Shown: one piece after another, positions 1-9,464 of the stretch | Layout: the number at the start of each line of letters is the position of its first letter | Position numbering within the stretch: the stretch's first letter is position 1 | Assembly (NCBI GenBank): GCA_050486405.1 | Contig: JBJHDF010000021.1 | Coordinates: forward strand, 1 to 64,000 | Reading direction: 5' to 3' | From: JBJHDF01 sp050486405 | GTDB lineage: Bacteria; Pseudomonadota; Gammaproteobacteria; Pseudomonadales; Cellvibrionaceae | Length of the DNA stretch: 64,000 nt | Notes under the pieces: generated by a model | The model's input: the letters and a program-made list of their open reading frames with translations, nothing else | What the model was told of the DNA's origin: nothing | The model's database searches: none | Position numbers and translations under genes: made by a program

Positions 1-265
1 CATTGGTGCCAACAGCAGTCGAATTGAAGTTAAAGGCATTGGCGCTGCGCCCAATGGCGATGGCATTGTCGCCCAGGGCGGCGGCGTTGGTACCGCAGGC
101 CATGGAGTTGGTGCCGGGGGCGACGCCGCCGCTGCCGGTCCCGGATATGTTGTCCTCGCAGACAAACTGGGCGTGCACGGCAGGCGGCAGCCATGCACTG
201 GCAAGCAAAAGCACAAGGAGCGCCTTGCCCCAGAACACTGGTCGGGTTACATGTTTGGAGTGCAT
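1..265 (-). CDS. YadA-like head-repeat surface protein, N-terminal part (runs off window)
   Basis: Read on the minus strand from an ATG at 265, the frame stays open to the window edge for 88 codons. It starts with a basic stretch and a hydrophobic core (residues about 13-33) ending in AVHA, a Sec signal peptide. The mature part is rich in Ala, Gly, Asn and Thr, with runs such as NSMACGTNAAALGDNAIAIG that resemble the left-handed beta-roll head repeats of trimeric autotransporter adhesins. Such proteins normally end in a trimeric membrane anchor, which would lie outside the window. The call rests on the signal peptide and repeat style only; the anchor cannot be seen. The frame is not contiguous with any gene to the right. 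Confidence 0.65.
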   Translation of the reverse strand, partial: MHSKHVTRPVFWGKALLVLLLASAWLPPAVHAQFVCEDNISGTGSGGVAPGTNSMACGTNAAALGDNAIAIGRSANAFNFNSTAVGTN

Positions 266-697
266 TGTTCTAGCCTCTCAGGTCGGACAAAGGGAACATC
301 ATATCCCAGAGTCGTCGCGGGCCGTAAGCACTTGTCGATCACAACAGCCAGCAGGAATGGGCCTGCCTCCAACACAAAAAGTCAGACAAATGGTCCATGG
401 CGTTCCGCTACCGCTGGCGCTCTGTTGCCACTTCAGGGGNNNNNNNNNNCTTCAGGGGCTGTTGACCCACCAGTCAGCAAGAACAAAACAACTCCAATGG
501 GAGACTGCACGACTGAAGTTTCTCTATGAGTGGTGCTCTCATATAAGAATTCTTTACCGCGCAGGGATTTAAAGCGTCAGTGTTTGCGCTGTCATTATTT
601 CCGTCTCCATTGCTAACAAAACTTTACTGTAAAAAAATGTACGGAAATTCCCATCGAAATCCCACATCAAAAAACGATATATGCGCCCCCAGACAAG
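266..697. other. Non-coding or unreadable stretch around the gap
   Basis: Apart from the gap there is no convincing gene here. The stretch holds the upstream region of the YadA-like gene (reading leftward) and AT-rich sequence from about 560 to 700. Both frames that cross the gap lack family resemblance, and I regard them as chance. Confidence 0.5.
440..449. other. Assembly gap (10 N)
   Basis: Ten ambiguous bases. The 9-mer CTTCAGGGG lies immediately on both sides (431-439 and 450-458), so the two contig ends may overlap and the true gap may be zero or negative. Any gene crossing this point cannot be judged. Confidence 0.95.
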
Positions 698-910
698 TTA
701 TTTTAAATAGATCCCAAAGTAAACGTCTTCAAACCCGCCTGTAACGTGCCCCATACTGCTCCAATATTTCACGAACTTCTGCTTGTCTGGAATTAGATAT
801 ACTTCGTCACCTCTTTGCAAGGAGTCATATATATAAGAACAAAGAAAACCATTCGAATCTGACCATTGATCTATGTGATCTCCATCAAATAGTCCTGTTG
901 ACACTATCAT
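698..910 (-). CDS. Small hypothetical protein (70 aa), doubtful
   Basis: The frame could start at ATG 910 (an in-frame upstream start exists at 985 but gives an unlikely Arg/His-rich N-terminus). The 70-residue product is rich in Tyr, Asp, Gly and Lys (for example VYLIPDKQKFVKYW), which looks more like a real globular protein than a shadow frame, and the base composition is lower in GC than the core genes. No family is recognised. It may be the C-terminal remnant of a longer gene disturbed near the assembly gap. Confidence 0.3.
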   Translation of the reverse strand: MIVSTGLFDGDHIDQWSDSNGFLCSYIYDSLQRGDEVYLIPDKQKFVKYWSSMGHVTGGFEDVYFGIYLK

Positions 911-944
911 GCTTGACTGTGTACGGTGGTCCGGAGCATGTCGA

Positions 945-976
945 TGCACCCCCCGGGCAATCGGCAGGGGGGTGCA
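945..976. repeat. Perfect 10-bp inverted repeat (hairpin)
   Basis: TGCACCCCCC (945-954) and GGGGGGTGCA (967-976) are exact reverse complements separated by 12 bases. The hairpin sits 35 bp before the start of the TonB-receptor pseudogene. A T-run follows only after 11 bases (988-993), so it is a poor intrinsic terminator; it could be a leader structure or an old terminator of a lost gene. Confidence 0.6.
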
Positions 977-1010
977 TACTCGCACTATTTTTTATGGAGA
1001 TAACAATATT

Positions 1011-3891
1011 ATGTTGAATAGAAAAAAGTTATCGCAGGCAGTAATCACGGCAACTGCCGTCGCTGGCGCCTCCTTAATCTACTCCTGTACTGGCACAAGC
1101 CGTCGCAGATCCGGTGGTGGAAGAAATTTATGTCACTGGTATTCGCGCTTCGTTGGAACGCGCGATGGATATCAAGCGCGCCTCAAGTGGTGTGGTGGAT
1201 GCAATCGCCGCTGAGGACATTGGTAGATTTCCCGATGCCAACCTGGCAGAGTCGCTGCAGAGAATTCCCGGCGTATCAATCGATAGAGATGCCGGCGAAG
1301 GAAACGCTGTCACCGTGCGCGGCTTTGGCCCGGACTTCAACATGGTAATGACAAATGGCCGCCAGATGCCTACAAGTGGCGGCGGAAGAGCCTTCAATTT
1401 CAACGACATCGCATCGGAAATGGTGAGCGGCGTAACCGTTGAGAAAACATCATCAGCCATCAATCCCTCTGGTGGCATAGGGTCGTCTATAAACATCACC
1501 ACGGCGCGACCCATGGATATTGGTGAGTTTCGCGTGGCGGGATCCCTAAAGGGGGTCTCTGACATTGAAGAAGGATCGATAACTCCGGAAATTTCCGGAC
1601 TAATCAGCAACGTATTCGCCGACGGCACCATTGGTGTACTCTTCGCAGCGTCGTATCAGCAGCGCAAGTACGAGCAAGAACGCCTTGCCGTAGACGGCTG
1701 GCGAGTCAACCAGAATATCCCGGACATTCAAAACCCCGAGGTAAATCAAACACCAAATACTTTCATTGCACAAAATTATAACATCTCCGTGCAGCCCACA
1801 GAACGCGAGCGCACCAATGCCAACCTGGTGTTTCAGTTTGCCCCAAATGACGACCTGACCGTCACCGCCGACTACATGTATTCGGAGCTTCAGGTTCAGG
1901 GACAGAGTTCACAGTTCGGGGTATGGTTCAACGCCGGCAGCACTGAAAACGTACGCATCAATGAGAACGGAACAGTCATCGATATGTACGAGGAAGGCAC
2001 CTTTGACAACATTCAGAACTGGTTTGAAACCGTTTCTGAAAACCAGTCAATCGGACTTAATATCGACTGGCATGTCACCGAGAACTTCAACCTTCTCTTC
2101 GATGCGAACTTCGCCAAGTCTGAACAGAATCCTGGCGGTGAACTCAATCTGTTTCAGGGCATCATCGGTTATGGCAACCAACAGCGCTTCCAGATAATGG
2201 AGGGTTCTGAGCTGCCCGTGATCACAGATATTGAGTGGGACCCTGACCGAGGTCGACCACAATCCCCAATCTGCGGCAACCCCAACTGGACCGAGCAAGG
2301 CCAGCAGAACTGTCTGGATTGGGCCTCAGCGCAGGGCATTGACCCCGACTTTGTTGATCCCGGACCCGCTCAGGCTGGAGGCATTGCCGACAGCTTACTG
2401 AGAGCGCATCGGAACGATATCCAGCACGTTAATAACGTAGACGAACTGAACCAGTTTCGCATGGAAGGCACCTGGAGCGAAGACAACGTGGTCTTTACCG
2501 CCGGAATTATGTTTACCGACCAACGCAAGCAGAACCGGCTGATGTACAACGCTCATGAGCCGGACAATGTGGTTGAGCAGTTTGGCGGTTTCTATGGCTA
2601 TCCGCCGCTGAGCGACGCGATTACTTCCGGCCGCACCACCATCGGCAGCGGGTTCCTGAGTCAGTTCAGCGGTAACGAGCACCTGCCGCGAGAATGGGTG
2701 CACTACGACCCGGCCGACTATTTCGCGGAAATCTGGCCCACCATGGGTGAAGGCTATACACAGATTCCCAGCGAGTGGTCACCCAGCAGCTTTGAAATCC
2801 AGGAAGAAACCCTGGCAGCCTATGTTCAACTAGAATTCGATACGGAAATAGGCACCATGCCACTGCACGTGCGCACAGGTGCTCGCTATGAGGATACAGA
2901 TATTACCTCTGTGGGTAACGAGCAGATTCTGATCGCGCTGGAATTCACCGACCCCACCTCCATGGCTCCGGTTTATGATCCTGTAGGTGTTACGGAAGTT
3001 TCCACCAGCCAGAGCTACAACATATTGCTGCCCAACCTGGATCTGCGTCTGGATATTACTCCAGACATCACGGCCCGGTTCCATGCGGGGCGCTCCATTA
3101 CCCGGCCGGGCATCGGCCAATAGCAGGCAACACGCAACGTTGGTGATACCCGCCCTCAAGGTGCGATGACAGCAACTGGCGGCAACCCGGCTCTGAAGCC
3201 ATTCTCTGCCAGCAACCTGGACCTCGGCGTGGAGTGGTATTACGGCGAACTGAGCTTCGTATCCGCTGGCGTCTTTCTGAAGCATATTGACGACTTTATC
3301 GTTGACGGCATTGTGGAGGATGACATCAATCAGGTGACGGACCCAAGTTCCCGAGGGGGTACGATAGACAATCCCACCCCAACCGATCAGGCGGACCTGG
3401 CCATATTCAGCATCAGCGCGCCCGTGAACGGCCCTTCCGCCCGGGTTGAAGGCCTGGAGCTTGCCATTCAGCACGAGTTTGCGGATACGGGCTTTGGCGT
3501 TGGGGCAAACATTACCTTTGTATCTACCAACCAGGAACTGGACCGCGAAGATGTCAACCAACGCTTTGCCATTACCGGCCTCAGTGATTCGGCCAACCTG
3601 ATCGGGTTCTATGAGAGAGGCCCGTTCCAGGCTCGATTGGCCTACAACTGGCGGGACGAGTTCCTGCAGGGCTTTACCCAACTTCAAGGCGGAGACGCTG
3701 TAATAGTGGAAGACTACGGACAGTGGGATATCAGCTTGGGTTACGATATCACTGACAATATTTCAGTTCACCTGGAAGGTATCAATATCACGGACGAAGG
3801 CTATCGATCCCATGGTCGCTATCGGGAGCAACTTGTTGAGGCAATCTCCACGGGCCCGCGCTACGCCTTGGGCGTACGCGCGACCTTCTAG
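1011..3891 (+). pseudogene. TonB-dependent outer-membrane receptor, frameshifted and nonsense-mutated
   Basis: The intact protein would be about 960 residues. ATG 1011 begins a signal peptide (MLNRKKLSQAVITATAVAGA). Near 1083 one extra base moves the reading frame: the cleavage region PVLAQAVADP and the plug domain (VVEEIYVTGIRASLERA, then FPDANLAESLQRIPGVSIDR) continue in the next frame. A second lesion is an in-frame TAG at 3121-3123; the same frame resumes at once and contains the conserved TATGGNPALKPF strand region. The C-terminus ends YALGVRATF, the aromatic end expected for a beta-barrel handled by the Bam machinery. The large carbohydrate-type receptor class with a VTGIRASL plug is frequent beside halogenase/SapC/cupin genes, as here. 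Either lesion could be a base-call error, but two independent ones plus the broken neighbour suggest decay. Confidence 0.9.
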
Positions 3892-3929
3892 AGATTATTC
3901 CTGAAAAAGTTGGAATAGCCAACCGCCCT

Positions 3930-3956
3930 GACCGCCCCTTTTGGGGCGGTCTTTTT
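3930..3956 (+). terminator. Rho-independent terminator after the receptor
   Basis: GACCGCCCC, loop TTTT, GGGGCGGTC (3930-3951), followed by TTTTT at 3952-3956. It lies 38 bp after the receptor stop codon, so the receptor is transcribed separately from the halogenase remnant. Confidence 0.9.
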
Positions 3957-4015
3957 GTATTATGCCCAATCAATTACAATTACCTTCATACTGAAGGTGA
4001 TACAGGTATTACCTG

Positions 4016-4216
4016 ATGATTCAGCCAATCAGGTCAGTGGTAATTATCGGTGGAGGTACGGCCGGCTGGATTACTGACGGCATTCTGGCGGCCAAACATC
4101 AATCCCGATCAAACGATGGAATTTCAATTACGCTCATAGAAGCGCCAGATATTCAACCCATCGGAGTTGGTGAAGGCACCTGGCCCACCATGCAGTATGG
4201 AGTCCAGAAAATATGA
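4016..4216 (+). pseudogene. Tryptophan-halogenase-like flavoprotein, N-terminal remnant
   Basis: Only 66 codons remain of a protein family of roughly 500 residues. What is left is diagnostic: the FAD-binding Rossmann motif VVIIGGGTAGWIT (residues 8-20), then ITLIEAPDIQPIGVGEGTWPTM, the second beta strand and the conserved GVGEGTWP segment of flavin-dependent halogenases. The frame then stops (TGA 4214-4216) just before the SapC gene, so the rest has been deleted rather than merely frameshifted; I see no later halogenase motifs (such as WxWxIP) in any frame. A functional enzyme cannot be made from this piece. Confidence 0.85.
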
Positions 4217-4237
4217 CACCGGAACATGAGGCAAGGT

Positions 4238-4966
4238 ATGAGCAAACCGGTATTAGTAGATAGCATCAGCCACAAGAGCACACGCATCAAGTATGAGCCA
4301 GGCAAGGCAGTCGCGCCTACGGGCCGCAATTGTTCCGTGATCATGCAGGAGTTTCAGCACTTGGCGGCCGAGTATCCAGTGCTGATGACCAAAAATCCAG
4401 ATACCGGTCGTTTCGCGTGCGTGGCCCTGTTCGGGTTTGACGAAGACGAAAATCTTTTTGTCGAGCACGGGCTTTGGCAAACCACCTACTTACCTCTTAA
4501 TGTCCAGCGACAACCCTTCATGATCGGAACCCAGGAGACCCCATCCGGAGAATCGGAATACGTTGTTCTGCTCGACGAAGATGATCAGAGAGTGCAAACT
4601 AGCGAAGGTGAACCGCTGTTCAACGAACGTGGTTTCCCTACGCCGTTCATGGAAAAGATTACTTCCATCCTCAAGACACTGAAAGACGGATTCGAGCTCA
4701 CCGGTGGCTTTATTGAACGCTTGTTGGAACTGGATCTGATATCTCCCGCGACCTTCAAGATTGAGTTTGACAACGGCGAGCAGCGGCAGATTCGGGGGCT
4801 TTATACCATTAATCAGGAGCGCCTGCGCGCCCTCGATGGCAATACAGTGATCGAGATGCATCAATGCGGATACCTGGAACCGGCTTATATGATGCTGGCC
4901 TCTCTGGGACAGATACAGAAGCTTATAGACAGAAAAAACAGTCGGCTCAAACCTACTGGCGGCTGA
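4238..4966 (+). CDS. SapC family protein
   Basis: A 242-residue soluble protein without signal peptide or membrane segments. The pattern AAEYPVLMTKNPDTGRFACVALFGFDEDENLF near the N-terminus and the long C-terminal helix match the SapC family, named after a Caulobacter S-layer-associated gene and of unknown biochemical role. I choose ATG 4238 over the in-frame ATG at 4226 because GAGG at 4227-4230 is well placed for it. SapC genes regularly accompany TonB receptors, halogenase-like flavoproteins and cupin-like proteins, the exact set found here. Its 3' end overlaps the convergent cupin-like gene by 14 bp. This gene appears intact although its two upstream companions are broken. Confidence 0.8.
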   Translation: MSKPVLVDSISHKSTRIKYEPGKAVAPTGRNCSVIMQEFQHLAAEYPVLMTKNPDTGRFACVALFGFDEDENLFVEHGLWQTTYLPLNVQRQPFMIGTQETPSGESEYVVLLDEDDQRVQTSEGEPLFNERGFPTPFMEKITSILKTLKDGFELTGGFIERLLELDLISPATFKIEFDNGEQRQIRGLYTINQERLRALDGNTVIEMHQCGYLEPAYMMLASLGQIQKLIDRKNSRLKPTGG

Positions 4967-5969
4967 TCATCGCAAGTACATGCTGCTTGAGCTTGCGGTA
5001 TACCTCGGGCGTCATTTCCCCGAGAACGCCCTGTTTGTCCTCGGGAATATGGTCTCTGGCGTCCGCATCGTTTTGGAACAGATAGTAGTTGAAAAATGCC
5101 TGCCACGCCTGCTTCTCCCGCATTGGCAAGTGACGGAGAGTAAGAAATCCGTGCATAAGCGTGGTAAACGCCGCGTCACTACCCAGTGCGGTCTGATCCC
5201 ACCAATAGTTCACAATAACGTTAAAGCGATCCAGGGATTCCACATGGTGCCACCAGAGCTTAGGGAGGTACAAGGCATCCCCAGGTTCCAGCTCGGCAAT
5301 TTCCGCCGCAGCCAGTGCATCCTTGAAACGGGGAAATCGATTGAAATCCGGGTTTTTCAGGTTCACCATACTTACCGGCTGCCCAGACAAGGTGAAATCA
5401 ATGGGGCCAACATAGAGATTTAACAACTGTTCGGGCGGAAAAAGCGTAAAGCGACGACGGCCCGATACCACGCATACAATATTGTCCAGCATATCGTAAT
5501 GGGTCGAGACAGTGGCCGCGTTGCCCATCCAGATTCGGCCAACTGCGGTATTGCCGGCAAGATCGCATTGATTTTCCCTGGAAAAACCGGGAATGTTTTC
5601 GTCCAGGCTCACCGCGCCAGCGTAGATAGACGGCGGCTCGGGATCGTCCAGATGAGCGAGTAATGCATCCAGCGCCTGACCGAATGTCTCCTGTATGCGC
5701 TCGAAATTGAACCCTTCCATATCTTCCTGGTAAAAGAATCTTCCCTGGATCGACGGATCACCGCGATAGGTAATGACCTTGTTGCCGGAATCAAAGCGCC
5801 GAATATAATTTGCAAATGCAGATGGCGACTCGCCTTGAGCGCGAACTGAAGGCCAACCTTTCAGATACTGCCTGATCACAGCCGGCTGACACAAGGGCAC
5901 TATCTCTTCCTGGAACAAGGTCCGGTCGACATTCTTCCATTCACGGGTACGTTTATCTGGCAGCGTCAT
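4953..5969 (-). CDS. Cupin-like (JmjC-fold) protein of the halogenase/SapC cluster
   Basis: A 338-residue cytosolic protein of the cupin_8/JmjC type. The iron ligands are visible: HxD as H157-x-D159 in STHYDMLDN, and a distal His (H241 or H242) in LPKLWWHHVES; FPPEQLLNLY is also typical of this family. Members are probable Fe(II)/2-oxoglutarate oxygenases; the substrate is unknown. It converges on SapC with a 14-bp overlap. Such genes recur beside TonB receptors and tryptophan-halogenase-like proteins in Cellvibrionales, Caulobacter and Xanthomonas, so it probably belongs to the same pathway as the damaged genes to its left. No fault is seen in this gene itself. Confidence 0.8.
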   Translation of the reverse strand: MTLPDKRTREWKNVDRTLFQEEIVPLCQPAVIRQYLKGWPSVRAQGESPSAFANYIRRFDSGNKVITYRGDPSIQGRFFYQEDMEGFNFERIQETFGQALDALLAHLDDPEPPSIYAGAVSLDENIPGFSRENQCDLAGNTAVGRIWMGNAATVSTHYDMLDNIVCVVSGRRRFTLFPPEQLLNLYVGPIDFTLSGQPVSMVNLKNPDFNRFPRFKDALAAAEIAELEPGDALYLPKLWWHHVESLDRFNVIVNYWWDQTALGSDAAFTTLMHGFLTLRHLPMREKQAWQAFFNYYLFQNDADARDHIPEDKQGVLGEMTPEVYRKLKQHVLAMISRQ

Positions 5970-6222
5970 TGAAAACTCCGCAGCTCAAAATAAGGTATTG
6001 CGCAGACTGATACTAACGTGCTTTCATGACCTGATTCAAGCAATCACGATGCACTCGACACTACGAGCTCCCAAGGTCTGGGCAGCACAACTGTTCCATC
6101 CTGAACTTATCGTGCTGGCAGGATTCCGGGATGAGCATAGCGTTATTCAACTACGTGGAAGAAAGACGAATCCGACAGCCGCTCTTTTCTGAGGGCAACG
6201 GGACAGACGATCAACACCACCA

Positions 6223-6717
6223 ATGAACACGCCTACAAGCAATCCCCGTTACATACTCGTGCCCTATGTTCCAACCGCGCCGGACGTCATCGAGCATATG
6301 ATCGCGCTCGCGGACGTACATGCCTTCGACGTCGTTCTGGATATCGGCTGCGGGGATGGCCGACTCGCCATTGCCGCTGCGCTGTCCCGTGGCGCCTACG
6401 CTCTGGGTGTCGATATTGAATCCTGGTGGGTGGAGGAAGCGCGCAGAAACGCGGCAGCAGCCGGCGTCTCACACCTGACGCGATTCGAACAGCAGGACGG
6501 CTTGTGCGTCGACTGGCGATCTGCTTCCGTTATCTTCCTCTATCTGGTCGAGTGGTCAACACACCCGATAGCACGCCATATACGCGAATACTGTCGTCCG
6601 GGCACCCGCGTCGTCTCCAACAGCTTCCCCTTTCCGGCAACCGAGGACACAGTGACGAAAACCTTCCTCGACGGATCCGGCAACCCTCGCACCATCCACC
6701 TCTGGACTCTATCCTGA
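6223..6717 (+). CDS. Class I SAM-dependent methyltransferase
   Basis: A 164-residue protein with the Rossmann-like SAM fold: motif I is VVLDIGCGDGRLAI (residues about 37-50), followed by the acidic end of strand 2 in ALGVDIESWW and a motif-IV-like ASVIFLYLVEW. It is at the short end for the family and lacks a recognisable substrate-specificity domain; the GDGRLAI motif occurs in small methyltransferases of the SET-independent lysine type as well as in generic ones, so the target is not assignable. No strong Shine-Dalgarno is seen before ATG 6223. A 141-bp gap separates it from the EAL gene downstream. Confidence 0.75.
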   Translation: MNTPTSNPRYILVPYVPTAPDVIEHMIALADVHAFDVVLDIGCGDGRLAIAAALSRGAYALGVDIESWWVEEARRNAAAAGVSHLTRFEQQDGLCVDWRSASVIFLYLVEWSTHPIARHIREYCRPGTRVVSNSFPFPATEDTVTKTFLDGSGNPRTIHLWTLS

Positions 6718-6858
6718 GACCACTTCAGCGCAGCAGACCGGTCGAGCCGGGGCAGAGCTGCCGAGGCGATGCCTTGACTTGCAATCCAGGTCTGCTAGGC
6801 TTTTCGGACATGCCCATAGATTATTCTGGGATCAGCGGGCTTTCAAGGAAGCAGACCT

Positions 6859-8103
6859 GTGGCCAAACCTTCCATCCCAGCCAGCGCAGAAGGTATTGCC
6901 GATACCCTGGCGAGAAATACCTTGCGCGCCTCCATCGGGTCCAGTCGGACAACCGGGATTGCCCTGGTTCTGGCCGGTCTGGCCGGCTCCTGGTTGATTG
7001 TTCATCTGGCCGGTGGCGCCAACAGCATGGTGCCGCACTGGTACTATATTCCCATTCTGTTTGCTGCCGCCCGCTTTGGCGCCTACGCCGCACTGGTTGT
7101 GGCGCTGTGCGCTGGCGTCATAGCGGGACCGCTGACCTACGAGAACGTAGCGGCGGGCACCACCCAGGAGCTGTCCCGCTGGCTGACGCGCACCGCTTTT
7201 TTTGTGGGCATCGGCCAGCTGATGGCCTGGCTCGGCGGCCCCTCGCTGCGACCGTTTACCGAGGAAGTCAGTCGACTGCGTCAGGAATACGAGATTCGAC
7301 GGGGGCTGGCCCAAAGAGAGTTCTTTCTGCGATACCAGCCAATCTATTGTCTGAACACCCGGCAGTGCGTCGGTTTCGAAGCGCTGATCCGCTGGCAGCA
7401 CCCCAGTCGCGGCGAGTTGGCACCGGGTGCCTTTATCGATATTGCGGAACAGTCGCCCCTGATCCACGATCTTACCGACTTTGTGATCAACGAAGCCTGC
7501 CGGCAGTCCGCCGCGTGGAATGCGCTGGCGACAAGCCTCAACAAACCGGCGCTGCACATCGCCATCAACCTCAGCGCCAGGGATCTCGAGCAAACGGACC
7601 TCACCAGAAAAATCCTGGACGCTCTGAAAAGATACAACCTGTCTGCGGAGCGGCTGCACGTTGAGCTGACAGAGAGTGTACTGGCTTTGTCCGGCGCCGC
7701 ATTCCAACTGCGCAAACTTCGCCAAGCCGGCATCAAACTGCATATCGATGATTTCGGTACAGGCTACTCCTCGCTGTCCTACCTGAGCAAGCTTTCCATG
7801 GATTACATCAAAGTGGATCGCAGTCTGATTGATGACATCTGCAGTAACGCCCACAGCCGTACCCTGGCCGACTGCATCGTCGTGTTCGCGAAGAAATTTG
7901 AGTTGCAGACGGTCGCCGAGGGGATCGAGAACGAAAGCCAACTGGCGATGGCCCGAAGCAAAGGTTTCGATCTGGCACAGGGGTTTTATCTGTCCCGGCC
8001 ACTCCTGGCCGAGGCTGTGCCGAAAGTGATACTGACCCAGAAAATTCCTGCGTCGTCCGACCAGGACCGAGCGAACTTCAGAACCAGTCCTCCGACCCGC
8101 TGA
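6859..8103 (+). CDS. Membrane-anchored EAL-domain c-di-GMP phosphodiesterase
   Basis: A 414-residue protein starting at GTG 6859, with AAGGAAG at 6846-6852 as ribosome site. Residues about 33-125 form three or four membrane segments (TGIALVLAGLAGSWLIV, YYIPILFAAARFGAYAALVV, AFFVGIGQLMAWL) resembling small MASE-like sensor anchors. Residues 150-390 are an EAL domain with the catalytic motifs retained: EALIRW (E174), NLSARDL, ELTES, DDFGTGYSSL (298-305), KVDRSL, AEGIE (353-357) and QGFYLSRPL. This pattern predicts an active enzyme that hydrolyses cyclic di-GMP, promoting motility over biofilm. There is no GGDEF domain. What the membrane part senses is unknown. Confidence 0.88.
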   Translation: MAKPSIPASAEGIADTLARNTLRASIGSSRTTGIALVLAGLAGSWLIVHLAGGANSMVPHWYYIPILFAAARFGAYAALVVALCAGVIAGPLTYENVAAGTTQELSRWLTRTAFFVGIGQLMAWLGGPSLRPFTEEVSRLRQEYEIRRGLAQREFFLRYQPIYCLNTRQCVGFEALIRWQHPSRGELAPGAFIDIAEQSPLIHDLTDFVINEACRQSAAWNALATSLNKPALHIAINLSARDLEQTDLTRKILDALKRYNLSAERLHVELTESVLALSGAAFQLRKLRQAGIKLHIDDFGTGYSSLSYLSKLSMDYIKVDRSLIDDICSNAHSRTLADCIVVFAKKFELQTVAEGIENESQLAMARSKGFDLAQGFYLSRPLLAEAVPKVILTQKIPASSDQDRANFRTSPPTR

Positions 8104-8198
8104 GTACTCACTGCGCCAGCCACTTCACCATCTTTCGCACGACTTGACCCCCTCAGCGCCGAAGCACGCGCGATGTGACCGGTCATAGGTTCATCGAA

Positions 8199-9464
8199 CT
8201 ACTGGTCAACCGCACGCAAGCTGTCGGTTTTGCCCCGGGGTTGTGGCAGGTCGGGCAGGGACTCGGTGGTGAGCAGCAGGCCCTGCTGATAGTAGGCGGT
8301 GCTCTTTTCGTGCTCGCCGAGGTGCGCCAGCAGGCGGGCCAGTTCGGCGCAGGTTTCCGGATCCTGGCGCAGGCGCAGGCTGTTCTGGAAATATTCCCGC
8401 GCCCTGCCCCAGAGCTGGTTGCCCAGGCTGAGACGACCCAGGGTGAGCATCAGCACGGCGTCGCCGGGACGCTGCTTGAGCCAGCCCTCGGCGGTGATCA
8501 GGCGCTTTTGCGAGTCACCGCCGGGCAAGCGACCGTAGAGACGCACCAGATCCGGATGCCAGTGGTCCGGCAGCATTTTGCGGATAAAGGGCTCGGCATC
8601 GTCCACCAGATTGCTGGCCACCAGTTGCCGGGCGTAGAGCAGCACCATATCGGTCTGGCGCTGCAGATGGCCGGGCAGGCGCATCCAGATTTTCTTCAAC
8701 GCCACCGCCCGGTCTTCTTCCGGCAGGGTGCGCACCCGATCCGCCGCCGTACCCAACTGGATGGCGTACATTTCCCGCTCCAGGGCGTCCAACTCGTCGT
8801 CGCTGCCGATACGGTAGTGGCGCAGGTCCTTGAGCAGCGCCTCGAGGGCGTCCCAGTCCTGCAGCGCGGTGTAGACCTGGCGCAAGAGGAAGAGCACCAC
8901 CGGGTGTTTGGGGGCCTTGCGCCGGGCGCGCTCGAGGGTGGCAAGGCACTGCTCGTAGCGCTTGCCCGCCAGCTGCATGCGGGCCTGGGTGAGGGCCACG
9001 GCCAGTTCGCTGCTGTCGCTGCTCTGCTCGGCCCGGTGCAGATCCGCCAGTGCGGCTTCCCGGTCGCCCATTTCATAGGCGCAGCGGGCGGCGGCCAGGT
9101 AGTTGATCAGGGGGGAGGGGGCGCGGTTGGCGGCGCCCAGCAGTTTTTTGCGGGCCTGGCGCCAGTTGCCTTCGATAAAATCGATCAGACCGCTGTTGGT
9201 GCGCCTTTGGGCCCGCTCGGTACTGCCGGCCTTGATCTGGCTGGACAGGCTGCTGCCGGCGCGCAGGCTGATACGCAGCAGCGTCCAGGTCAGCCAGAGC
9301 AGCACCAGCCCCAGCAGGGCCAGCAGCAGGGCAAACCAGAAGCTGGTCTCGATGCTGATGTCACCCAGCACGATCAGCACATAGCCGTTGTCGTGCTCCA
9401 GGTAGCCGATGAGCCAGGCGCCCGCCAGCATGGCGATAAGGAAGACCAGCAGGGCTTTTTTCAT
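8199..9464 (-). CDS. hemY: HemY, TPR-containing inner-membrane protein of the haem cluster
   Basis: 421 residues: two N-terminal membrane helices (about 1-21 and 42-64) with the family hallmark GDISIETSFWFALLLALL, then a long cytoplasmic/periplasmic TPR-like helical region. HemY in this sense is the gammaproteobacterial membrane protein at the end of the hemCDXY operon, not the oxidase of the same name in Gram-positives; it is implicated in late porphyrin steps but has no proven enzymatic activity. Its ATG overlaps the hemX stop by 4 bp, so the two are translationally coupled. Last gene of the operon. Confidence 0.92.
   Translation of the reverse strand: MKKALLVFLIAMLAGAWLIGYLEHDNGYVLIVLGDISIETSFWFALLLALLGLVLLWLTWTLLRISLRAGSSLSSQIKAGSTERAQRRTNSGLIDFIEGNWRQARKKLLGAANRAPSPLINYLAAARCAYEMGDREAALADLHRAEQSSDSSELAVALTQARMQLAGKRYEQCLATLERARRKAPKHPVVLFLLRQVYTALQDWDALEALLKDLRHYRIGSDDELDALEREMYAIQLGTAADRVRTLPEEDRAVALKKIWMRLPGHLQRQTDMVLLYARQLVASNLVDDAEPFIRKMLPDHWHPDLVRLYGRLPGGDSQKRLITAEGWLKQRPGDAVLMLTLGRLSLGNQLWGRAREYFQNSLRLRQDPETCAELARLLAHLGEHEKSTAYYQQGLLLTTESLPDLPQPRGKTDSLRAVDQ

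Noticed and set aside
3121..3123. Programmed readthrough of the TAG in the TonB receptor
   Set aside because: A separate frameshift already breaks the gene and no readthrough context or pyrrolysine machinery is evident; simple mutation is more likely.
5998..6192. 64-codon plus-strand frame between the cupin-like gene and the methyltransferase
   Set aside because: No ribosome site, no domain character, and it begins in the upstream region of the cupin-like gene.
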